From Erpobdella octoculata (lineage: Eukaryota > Annelida > Clitellata > Hirudinida > Erpobdellidae): a stretch of DNA of 64,000 nt. The position numbers and the translations under genes were made by a program. Shown piece by piece: positions 26,344 to 39,194 of this stretch. The stretch spans positions 28,746,043-28,810,042 of the forward strand of contig OZ022245.1 in the NCBI GenBank assembly GCA_963978895.1, in the 5' to 3' direction. The notes under the pieces are model-generated. The model was not told where the DNA came from, did not search any database, and was given only the letters and a program-made list of their open reading frames with translations. Position 1 is the stretch's first letter; every line of letters begins with the position of its first letter.

Positions 26344-28541
26344 ATGCCTTCGCTGTATTTAAATACCGACAAAATTGAAACTAGCGTCAACTGTCACTAT
26401 CGGTATAATATTCAACAGAATGAACGGATCGATCACGAAAAAGAAAGGCATGGTGAAGGAATCATTATGGAGGGTCCATCATGTTCGGCTCTGAAACACG
26501 CCGTTTCTCGCCTATACAGGATGGACGACTTCTTCAGTGAAAAGCTGGCCTACGGTTTTTTTGCTGATGTCTACAAGGTGTTTAGTTTTTCTATTATTAA
26601 ATTTATGCAAACGATTAATAATTATAATTCATTGTTTGTGTGGTCAGGTGATCCACAAGACAACAGGAAAAGTGATGGTTATGAAAGTGAACAGCTCAGG
26701 TTTGGATCGAGTCAATGCTCTCAAAGAAGTTCAGATCTTGAACAGTTTGAAACACTCCAATGTCATAAAGTATGTAATTTTTTCATCAAATTTAAGAATA
26801 ATTAATTAAAAAGTTTAAAACTTTTAGATTGCTCGGAGTCTGTGTTCACCAAGGCTTATTACATGCTCTGACAGAGGTAGGTATAATACTATTCAACATT
26901 ATACTGTGTTTCTAAATAACTGTTTCTGATTAAACCAAATTTTGATTCAAGTTTGCAAATGGTGGATGCCTTGAAGAAATGGTGCAAAATCTACTCGCCG
27001 ATATTAGCTGGCCAACATGGATAAACATAGCTTGTGATGTAACAAAAGGCATGAGTCATATTCATTCAAAAGGCATAATGCACAGAGATCTCACTTCAAA
27101 GGTAACAAAGGGAAACTTTTTAATTTGTTTATAAAGAGAAGTTTTGACCAATGAAGTTTTAATTTTGTTTAAAGATTGAAAGCTTTGACCAATAACAATT
27201 TTTATTTGTTTTATATACAAAGTTTCAGCCAATAAAACAATTTTTAAACATTTTCAGAACATTTTTATCAGGATAGATAACAATCAACATATTACAGCTG
27301 TTGTTGGAGACCTAGGTCTTGCTACAAAAATTCCAGACATCAAGTAAGTAAATTTATTTGAAATTATATTATACATATATTTATGTATTAAAGTTTCTAA
27401 AATATTATGGGTTCTTTATAATAACTTATTATCATTATTATTATTATTAACATTAATGTTTTATTTATCTGAAGAGATGGGAATGTACACTTACCAGTGG
27501 TGGGTTCAGCATATTGGATGGCTCCCGAGTGTATTACTGGTAAAAAGAGATATGATGAAAAAGTAATAAAATAAATTATCTACTTGCATAACCTGTATAA
27601 TCATTTATACAATTTAACATTTTGTTCCAACCACAGGCTGATGTATTTTCATATGGCATAATTCTTTGTGAAATGATTGGTCGAATCAGTGCTGACCCGG
27701 ATATATTGCCTAGGACAAAGGTTATTCAATAATAAAATCAAAAAATTATTTACTCCAGAGTAAATTATATTTTCATTTTAATAATTTAAATTATTCAACT
27801 CCTGAAGAATTTTGGAGTTGACTATGTCGCCTTCAGTCGAATAGCTAGAGACTGTCCAGTCAGTTTTCTACATTATACATTCAAATGTTGTCAGGTTTGT
27901 GTGGAAGTTTATTTTCCTTTCTAATCAAAATTCACTTTTAATTATAACTTTTTTTTCTAAACAAAAATAGATTGATTCCATGAAACGTCCAAGTTTTCTT
28001 AGCCTCTTGTCGATGATTGAGATAATCCAAACGAAGTCACTCAAGGCCACTGTAGTGGCAGACATTAGTCGGTTTTCAAGGGAAGGAGAAACAGTTGTCA
28101 TGACAAGAAAAATTCTTGAAAAAATCTTGGGTTAGTTTCAGTTTTATTTTAATAATTAGTTTATGATTTTTATCGTTTTAAATTTATGTCTATAGATGAT
28201 AGAGAAAGTCAGGACAGGATCATATATCCGCAGAGAAATTCAGTAACATTACAGAAACCTGATAATTTGACCCAGTTAGCGAGTGAAACAGTTAAGGGAA
28301 GTAACAATGGTGAATGTCGATTTTTATTAACATTATTGTGAATAATGTATTATCATCATCACGTTCGAAATATTCATGTTATTATCTTGTAGGCATGCCC
28401 GTGGTCAGGCTAATTTCTGAAAAGAGGATATCAGGTGACCTGGTTTCGATTGATTCGAAGTTAGTAGGTCAGGTCATGAGTGAAGACGACCTTTTCTATG
28501 CGCCCTGTGGGAAAAATCCATTTTCAGATTATTTTTTTTAA
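26344..28541 (+). CDS. TESK: TESK-family dual-specificity protein kinase
   Basis: TESK kinases phosphorylate cofilin and so stabilise actin filaments, acting downstream of integrins. Eleven exons: 26344-26577, 26648-26769, 26828-26876, 26952-27101, 27258-27343, 27475-27562, 27637-27720, 27808-27894, 27971-28130, 28196-28309, 28393-28541, in all 1323 nt, 440 aa. A second in-frame ATG at 26467 gives [16 protein letters not shown], which aligns better with the vertebrate N-terminus, so the start is uncertain by 41 codons. Family hallmarks are [14 protein letters not shown], the TESK/LIMK catalytic loop [35 protein letters not shown] and ADPDILPRT. The metal-binding DFG is DLG ([10 protein letters not shown]). 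There are no LIM or PDZ domains, which rules out LIMK. The tail is much shorter than in human TESK1 (626 aa) and ends with the conserved NPFS patch. Confidence 0.9.
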
Positions 28542-28588
28542 TGCACATGAGGAAAAGCCAATTTAAAAAAATTTTCTACAACCCCTTA

Positions 28589-28594
28589 AATAAA
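28589..28594 (+). other. TESK polyadenylation signal
   Basis: AATAAA, 48 bp after the stop codon. Confidence 0.5.
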
Positions 28595-29235
28595 TTTTAT
28601 ATAAATTAAATATGTGGCTATTAAGTATTTTCCTGAAAAATTTTAACTCTATCAACCATTTATTTTTTTAACAAACTCTGTCATTTCAATTTGCTGCGGA
28701 TCTCATACTTTCTTAAGTTGTATATTTTGTAGAATATTTGTTTTTTAGACAATTTCAAATCAGGAAATATCTGCATGTTTATTAACAAAAAATTCAAAAT
28801 AATTTCATTTTGTATTTATTTGCAAATCAAAATATTAAATTGAATTATTCCAATCTTATTTTTTTAATTCCAAATGAATTAATAGATAAAAATAAACATT
28901 TGAAAAAACAGATTGCAAAATATACATATAAATACAATGCATAATACATAAAAGTATACAAACAGCCACAAAATATAAACGATAGATGTTAAAGTGAAGT
29001 TTTATTTCCTAAGAGTAAAAATGAGAAACAAAATCTGTTTGTGCTTTTTTATGTCTGTAGAAGAGAAATTGCAGCTGGTTGAATGAACAATATCTTTCTA
29101 CTTTCAATGAAACAACAGCTCAGATGAGGAAATTTCTGTGCTGCTCTTTTCTAGTTTTGAAATGAAAAATTAATATTTTTAATTAAATGGAATAATATCA
29201 AATTTTATTTTTAAATGCAAATTTTCAAATTTTAT
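28595..29235. other. Convergent intergenic stretch between TESK and NEK8
   Basis: AT-rich 3' flanks of both genes. An additional short NEK8 exon here cannot be excluded, but no frame in it resembles the family. Confidence 0.4.
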
Positions 29236-32200
29236 TTATTTAAAATATAAAAAGATAAAAAAATTACAATTCATTGTAACAATAGAGACTTGGTGACTCG
29301 TTGCCATAGAGATGATCTCTTGATCTTCCATATCAGGAATTTCCACCTTGCCAGGTATCCAATCACAATGAGACTGTTTATTTTTAGAACTAAAAGAATT
29401 TCTAAGTGACTGAAGCCTTCCCAGTCTTCCACCACCGGATCTACCCCAGGACCAAATTGAGCCATCTACCAAATAAACAATAAACAACCTTAGAAATGTC
29501 ATCAAAATAAGATCTTAAAATAGAAGTCGTCATAAGTGGGGTTTGGAGGAGCCATAATTTCGGATGGGGTATGTACTAAAAGATATATGTGAGAAAAAAA
29601 TGGTTGTGAAAAATGGAGTCAATAGTGAAAGGTGGGTTGCAAGCCTACCTCGATAAAGATATAGACAATGATATTTATATGATAAACATAAATAATTATT
29701 GTATAATTTGTCCTGCAGCCAGGTTTCACAACTCTTTCGGTATAAAACAAATCAGTTAAAATCAATAAGAAATGAATCCTTTAATTATTGCAGAAGCTCT
29801 TAATAAAAACCTGAAGTTTCAGCAATAGTGAAAGCATCGCCACAGCTTATCTTGGAGAAAACCAACATCTCCAAATTTATATCTCTGTCTGGTGTTTCAT
29901 TGCTGGCCTCACTGATTTCCGTGCATTGTGATTTTTCGACTTCTCTTTCATCTGTCACATCACTAGAACTATTTTTAGAAGCAGAATTTTGAGAAGGCAA
30001 GTCCACACGAATGCACTTATCTTTCGTCTCTGGGGCAACACCAACCTGACCCCACTGGTTGGAGCCAAAACACCAACACTCCCCAGACGCTGAGAAAAAA
30101 ATAATTTATAGCAATTAAAATAAATATATACAAGATTTAGAATTAAAATTAATTTCATTATACAATAAAATTATTTTTTATAACAAACTTGTAATAAGAG
30201 CCGAATGGTGGGTGCCCATTGAGACGGTTTTGACCTCAAGTTGACCCAGAACATCAGAAGTCACAGGCATGAAAGTGTAGGCAATCGTGACTTCCTCATT
30301 TTTAGAAGAAGTGAAACTTTTATTTAGACCTAATTTGTTGAACCTAGAGATGAGTCGATAAAAAAAAATACCAACAATAAAAACTTTACTCATAACAAAA
30401 ACCAATAATATAAGTATTACCTGTTGTATCCTGTTGCCAAGACCTTGTTGTCCTTAGTTACCAGCATTGAGCTATCAATAGCAGCATGGACAGACCTGAT
30501 TTGGACACCCGCAGGTAAGTCAACTACCTTTTCAGGTAAGTAACGAAATTGATCATCACCGAGACCAAGTCTTCCTAATGAGTAATATATGCATGGATTG
30601 TATGACATGAAATAATAATATAGACCAATCAGGTCAAACTCACCATAATCTCCCCTCCCCCATGCAAACACTTCATCATCGCTTGTTGCCACAACAACGT
30701 GAGAATTTCCACATGCGACACTTGTGACTGAATATCCCAACAAACTCTCCACTATTTTAGCCTGTGGAAGTTAGACATATTTGGGTATCAGTTGTTGAAA
30801 TGCAGAAAAATTTTTACCAATGCAACAGAGACGACTCACGCTTGCCAGATCTGCATTGTTTCCGTGTCCGAGGCATCCTGTCGTGCCACATCCGAACGTC
30901 ATCAATATGCCCTTGTCTGTTGTCATAGCAATGTCATCAAAGACAATACAGAAGAAAAAGATAATTTAGTTAATTTAAACAATTGCAACATTTTCTGGCA
31001 TAAAAATAAAATAAACAAACCGGTAACGCACACTGTGAACATGTCGCCACATGCCACTCGACTTATAAAGACAGCTGATTGGCCGTCCAAATATCTCGGA
31101 ATATATTCGTACGTCCAGTTTCGAGTGAAATTTGAAATATCCAACTTGGGTGAAAAAAACATCCCAAGATTAACATTAATTTCAAATTTTTATCAAATAT
31201 GAGATGAAATGTTAAATAATATTAAAACTAATATAATTTAATTCATCATTGGACTGAGATAAAACAAAATAAACAATCAATGTCGCAATAAATGAATTCA
31301 ATAGAACTTAAAAACGAACCTCCCACAGTATAAGACGGCCATTTTTTGTGACAGCAGCTTTTGAGTCCTTTCCCACTGAAACTTCGACCAATTGAACATC
31401 ACTGCCAGGTAGGTTCAATTTAACAGGTAGATCACTATGACAACCCCAGATGAAAACCTGACTCATAACGTTTGGTTTCTTCAAGGAGGAAGCAGCTGGC
31501 AATAATGTCAACGATTATGATGACTGAGATTACCATAATGTAGCCATAACAAATCAGAAAAATTAATATCCAATAATGTTATCGTAGTAACGAACCACAA
31601 GTCGATTTTGTCCTACTCTGGTTATGTTTAGTCATAAGTAAATTTGTACTGAAAAAAAAATAAACAAAAAGCTTTATATTGCTAATGATGAATTTTAAAT
31701 AATTTGAACTTATCATCAAGATCACCTGCAAACAGGTAGCATGCCAAAGTCACAGTACTGTGTGAATAGATAAGGCAACACAAGGGGTGTGGCTAAAATT
31801 TGATGGACGGATGGTCTCTTGTCGGGATCTATTTGTAGCATACTGGTGAGAAGAACTTTCAAGTCTTCGCTATAGTGGTTGGGTATCGGAGCAATTTTGC
31901 CTTGCATTATTTTCAAAACTAAAGCTGGAAGAGTCTGAATTCATTTGAAAACATAACTGTTACACACACACACATACATAATATATGTGTATATTATATA
32001 TATACCCAAAATTATCATTATTTTTACTATTATGATGACAATTATAACATTTATAACCTGAGCATCAAAAGCACGATTAAGCGTGGCCAGTTCAAAGAGG
32101 ACACAGCCGAGAGCCCAGATGTCACTTTTTTGATTGTACGTGTTTAAAGGAATTAAGTGAAAATAAACAATATTACATGTTATAATATATAACAATTTGA

Positions 32201-33368
32201 TAAAGAATAAATCATCATTATTGGAAGTTAAAAGTTTTAAGGATATGGTTTGGAGACACACAGCTCTGGTGAAATGTAGCAAGGAGTTCCAACCACCTTT
32301 TTAATATAGACTTAAAATTAAATACTCCTCAACATTATTAAAAGAAATACATTAATTTGTAAAAATAGAATATTTGGCAGACCGTGACAGCTTTGCTCTT
32401 GCTGAGAACTTTTGAGATGCCAAAATCACTAATCTTGAGAACCTCCTGTTTCTTATCGAGAAGAATATTGTGGGTTTTCAGATCTCTATGAAGAATTTGT
32501 TTTGAATGAACGTGCTGGAGAGACATGACCATTTGGACAAAATACTTCAGAATTTCCTGAATGTGTGTATAAAAAAAAAAAAATTTAAGTTTTTTTAAGT
32601 GTTTTTTGGAATTTATTTCCATGCCATTCCCATGTTTAACTTTTATAATAATATTTATAGAAGGCATTTTTATCATTGAAAATTTTATATTAAAAGTTAA
32701 TCAAACAATTTTTTAAAACGGCTAACATCTTCAGTTAACAGCTGTCCGTTGCGCTGCTGCAGATAGTCATATAATGTTCCCCCTGCAAAATAAAATAATT
32801 ACTTTATTTCTCAATACTAAATATAAAAAATAAAGTTATTTATATTTCAGTAAGATGACCTTCAGCATATTCCATGACAATCATTAAAGCTTTGTCTTCC
32901 AAAAAGTTTTCATAGTACTGTATGATGTTGGGATGGTCAAGCATAGACAAAACAATAACTTCATTTAAAGCAGCAAGTCGTTGGTCTTTGGTCATTTGCT
33001 CAACTGGTATCTGTTTTATTATCACCTGTTTTTTGTCGCTGAGTCGCTTGCAAAGGTATACAGTCCTGTAATGTCAAATAAGCTGTCATAAAAATAGACT
33101 GTTATGGCTAAAATGCAATTTGGCTGGCTAATAATTGTGACTTGACATATAGATTCGTTAGTTTATATCAATTAAATAATGTAAAACAGACATTTTCAAA
33201 CTTAAAGTACACATTACATTTCATTTTACCGTATTCTTAATTCAAAACAGTGCAACAAAGTTAAAAAACTTCAATTAGTCTTTAAACTTTGGTCTTAAAC
33301 TAAATTAAAACTGATACTAACCCATAAGCTCCCCGTCCAACAACTCTTATTTTGTCATATTTCTCCAT
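29236..33368 (-). CDS. NEK8: NEK8 (nephrocystin-9) kinase with RCC1 propeller
   Basis: Ciliary NIMA-family kinase of the inversin compartment; mutated in nephronophthisis 9. Sixteen exons: 33322-33368, 32860-33065, 32727-32782, 32383-32556, 32247-32296, 32058-32139, 31726-31934, 31596-31648, 31320-31495, 31021-31144, 30840-30916, 30644-30761, 30421-30574, 30189-30343, 29811-30089, 29236-29465. They total 2190 nt, 729 aa (human 692). The N-terminal kinase has [50 protein letters not shown] and [11 protein letters not shown]. Five to six RCC1 blades follow, such as [25 protein letters not shown] and [12 protein letters not shown]. Exon 29811-30089 carries a Ser/Asn/Glu-rich insert of ~45 residues inside the propeller. 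Intron 32140-32246 is AT-AC, type U12. The last residues after SIVTMN are read from AT-rich sequence and the exact C-terminus is less sure. Confidence 0.93.
32140..32246 (-). other. U12-type AT-AC intron in NEK8
   Basis: Read on the minus strand, the intron begins ATATCCTTAA, matching the U12 donor consensus ATATCCTT. It ends TTCCTTTAAACAC, with AC as the last two bases. Branch-point candidates are CACTTAAT, ~13 nt before the end, and TTCCTTTAA. Only this junction restores the invariant kinase segment [13 protein letters not shown]. No GT-AG pair nearby keeps the frame and these residues. Confidence 0.85.
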
Positions 33369-35367
<1,999 letters not shown>

Positions 35368-38300
35368 ATGATGCCAACCGATTCGTCAACATCGCCCGCT
35401 TACAATTCAACTACGTTATTGATCTACACGTCAGAAAATGTCATTTCAGATTTCTGCAGTAGCATTCTGACAGTCTTGAAAAATAACAAATTACAAAACA
35501 TTACCGGGAATGACTCATACATTATTCCCAATCCAATTTACGGTCGTAATATTAACGATAATGAAACGATTTCTTTCTTTTCTTTGATGTACACGGTCTT
35601 CATAGTTACAATTCCTGGTAACAATCAGGCTGGTTTAATTTTTAATGATAAAATTTCTGTTTACACTCTAACGTGGAGCAGTCATCTCAATTTGACGTTG
35701 AAAGATAATCGTGAAAAAAGTAATCTTACGATTTGGCTGGAAAACGTTTGTATCGCAATAGCGGGCCAGGAAGATGCCGGGAGACGTAAGTGTATTTGTA
35801 TTAATTAATTTTTGCAAAAGATTTATTAAAAAATTTCAAATGTTTACATAACTTTTCAGCTTATACCTATTATGTGCAGTTGATTGGGGAGATAATGATT
35901 GCTTGCGTGGCAATAATGAGTAACGGGGCAGTCTTGCTGTCCATCGTTACATACCCGTCACTACAAACGGTCACCAACTATTTCGTGGCATCATTATCTA
36001 CGGCTGATCTCTTTGTTGGATTGATAGGTGATATTTTGTTGTTCATTCTTTGACATATTAAAAAAATGTAAAGGATTAAAATTAGCTGGTCATTTTATTT
36101 TAAATAATGATTAACTCAGCTATTCAAAAACAGAGAACAAGTTTTTGTTTTACAAGTGGATGTTAAAAAATATATTTTTTAAATATAAACCACGCTCTTA
36201 AGGGGTAGTCGTGTATTTTTTTCAAAAATTTTATAAAACTTTCTCTATATTTATTTTTCTAAAAAAATTTTTGAAAAGCTTTTGGGGAGATGACCTTCCA
36301 GCCCCTAATTTTTTTTCTAAAACTTTTCTTCATATTTATGTTTTTTAATCAGAAAATTGTTATTTTTCGTCATCCTCTGCTCTGCCCCCTTCAAATGACG
36401 TCCCTGGATTTATGTATTTTCTTCATTCGGAAGTTCTAAAACTTTCTCCATTTCTATTTTTCCAATAAAAATTATTTTGAAAAATTCTTGGGGGCTCCCT
36501 TGCTCCCAAATGACGCTTCTGGATTCGTGTATTGTGTTCAAGAATACGTTTAGTGTAAAATTTGAAGTCAACAAATCAATTGGAAGTTGGGAAGTGGTAG
36601 AAATATTGATTAAAAGATTTTTGGAAAATTTTACAAACAAACATCAGCTTAAGGTAATAGAAGCTTAGTAAGTAGGTACTAGTAACAGTAACTATACAGT
36701 TAGGATTTTAAAAACGTCACAGAGCTAAATGTATTATAAGCTAAAATTCTGCAAATTCTAACTCGGTGGCAAATACTTTATGTGTATTATCTTTTTCTCT
36801 TTACACGTAAATGTATCGTCCTTTTCATGCTCTTACTCGCACTGTCACAAGTTTTGCCAAACATCACAAAAATCAGTTCAATGGCGACAATGGCGTCGAC
36901 TGCTAACATGGCTACTTTTACTTTCATGACTTGACTCGATTCACTCATATAACATTTTCATTTTGGTTCATGTTTTTAACATAAAAAACATCTAAATGAA
37001 CAGTTTTTTTGTCAAAAATTGAAATAAAACACAAATAATGTGCCTGAACAACACTGCCACATGGAGTACGTAATTGGCGCCAAAAAATCGGTTAACTTTT
37101 TCAGATAATATGTACTTATTCGCGCGTTTACTGACAGATAGATTCAACATAATAATAAAAAAAAGTATATATCAAGGAACGATAAACAAGAAACCGTTTT
37201 AGGCAAAACAGTCGCTTAATTAATTGTTGTGGGTAACATATGTTTGCGCATGCATAGGTACAACAATCCATTTTTCAATTACCACATCAATTCCCGGTAC
37301 TTAATTTGCACGAAAGAGAACCACGTTGAAAACGACACAATCAATTAATTTTCAACAAACACCGGAAACTGGAAAAGCAATTTATTCAAATTATTCGTAA
37401 GCCCAATGAACAAGTGAACCAAAAGGAGTGATCGTTTTAGCTTCTTCGTATGGCTTAAAAAACCAAACTCAGCTGAGAATTAAAAAAATTTAATTATACA
37501 GGAATTCCATGCGTTTTAGCAGCCATGCACCAAATGCCCCATAATTTTTCTGGATGTTTGACAGTGAACACTATGATAGTTATTCTCACTCAAATTTCCA
37601 TCTTCAGTCTTCTGGTCATTGCAGTTGAACGGTATGATGTTATTTCCATCACATAAACAAATATTATTACATTTAATGAGTGTTTTTAAAATTCACTTCT
37701 TCCAGATTTTATGCCATTAGATACCCCTTCGACTACGGTCGAGTATGCACGCCAAAATTGGCGGCTTTTCTGATTGGGCTGACCTGGGTACTGTCAGTTC
37801 TTGTTACTCTTCTTCCATCATTTGCATGGAACTTAGGTAAGGATTTTATATATATGTAAATACGTGTGTATATAAGTGTTTTGTCATTTTTTTATATAAA
37901 TTTTCAATTTTGTGTGCTCAATAAAAAAAACTTTTTGCTATTTTAATGCAGACAAGATGCCGAAATACAAACGTGAATGTAACTTTATGGATGTGATAGA
38001 CTTAAGATACATGGTCTTTTTCAACTTCTTCGGTTGTGTTCTAACCCCTCTCATATTGATGACTGGCATTTATTGTTACATCTTCAGCGTCGTTCTCAAA
38101 CAGATTAGATCAATTGATGCCTCTCAACTTCGCCCAAGTGGAAACAAGGAAACAGCCAAACAAAAGCGACGACCCACAAGTCCTGCCAAAGTAGAAGATA
38201 AGATTTCATTTCAAGCCGAAAAAAAAGTAGGTGACATGACATATTACGACATAGATGCATTTAAAAGAATGGAAGAAGAAAAATATGGCAAAATCATGGC

Positions 38301-38946
38301 TCTAGGAGTTAACTCCAGAGATGAAAATTCTATTGTTCTAGACAGTGCAAAGTTGTTAAAGGATGGATCGGAGGATAAGATAAGTGAAGAAACCAAAAAT
38401 TTTGAAAATGAAGCAAAAGGAACACACAGCCTGGATGATGATAACAATCCTCCAAAGCCAAATATAAATTTGGAACTAGAAGAAACTGCTAACCAAAACA
38501 ATGCAGCAATAGCAAAGAGACTCGGATACCACTTAGACGAAAAAATTGAAAAGAAAGTTCTATTCAATGAATGCAGAGATGATGACGATAAAAATAAAAA
38601 CATAAAAAAAAATAGAAAAGAATCAAAGCCAGCCGAAACGTTAAAAAATTCAGCAGGAAGCAGCAGGTGGGCAAAAGACATCAAAGCTGCAAAATGGTTT
38701 GCAGTTGTATTGATGTGTTTTATAATATGTTGGATTCCACTTCATATTCTCAATTGCATGATCGTCATCAATGGCATCGTCAGTGCCGAGGCTCTCACGT
38801 TTGCCATACTTCTCAGTCATCTTAACTCAGCTTTCAATCCCATACTTTATGCTTTTGGAAACAGCAAGTTTTCGGCAGCCTTCAGAAAGCTTGCAGGGTG
38901 TAAGTCGAACAAAGTAGATCTGAACGAAGCTTCAACTACTCACTAA
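35368..38946 (+). CDS. Adenosine-receptor-like class A GPCR with long N-terminus and long third loop
   Basis: Seven-helix receptor most like animal adenosine receptors. Exons: 35368-35785, 35860-36027, 37502-37631, 37706-37836, 37952-38946, total 1842 nt, 613 aa. TM1 has SNG, TM2 has LSTADLFVG, and TM3 has a Cys at its start and ends VERFYAIRYP (ERF in place of DRY). ECL2-TM5 reads CNFMDV...YMVFFNFFGCVLTPL, TM6 CWIPLHILNC, and TM7 LLSHLNSAFNPILYAF. Residues that contact adenosine in A2A are kept: the ECL2 Phe, Asn in FNFF, Trp and His in WIPLH, Asn in LHILN, and His in LSH. The A2A ECL2 Glu next to that Phe is Met. The extracellular N-terminus is about 145 residues with at least five N-x-S/T sites and no obvious signal peptide. 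The third intracellular loop is about 185 residues, rich in Lys/Glu. Typical adenosine receptors have ~10 and ~30 residues there. Confidence 0.85.
36185..36535. repeat. Degenerate tandem repeat, ~110-bp unit, about 3 copies, GPCR intron 2
   Basis: Units share TAAAACTTTCTC, ATTTNTNTTTTTCTAAAAAA, a G-rich tract such as CTTGGGGGCTCC, and AAATGACGTCCCTGGATT. The last motif resembles the G/C-rich ends of hAT-like fragments seen elsewhere in the window. Confidence 0.5.
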
Positions 38947-39194
38947 GTTTTTTCAAATGTTCTCCGTGTAAATTCACAAAAGAGAAAATCTTCTGATCCT
39001 TTATGTTGTGTAACTAAATATTCAGACGATTTAATGAATAGAAGAAAAATCAGATTTAGTTTTTTTAATGACATAATTTTAAACTCTATAAAACACCATA
39101 CAAGTAGGAACATCTGTTCACAGCACAGTTTATTAGTTTAATATAAATAATTATTTTATTGGAATAATATTATCTTTAATAATATTAACATCGA

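Noticed and set aside
30792..31202. 136-codon plus-strand frame
   Set aside because: Antisense to NEK8 exons 30840-30916 and 31021-31144, which carry clear RCC1 sequence.
38244..38684. 146-codon minus-strand frame over the GPCR third loop
   Set aside because: Antisense shadow of a Lys/Glu/Asp-rich coding exon.
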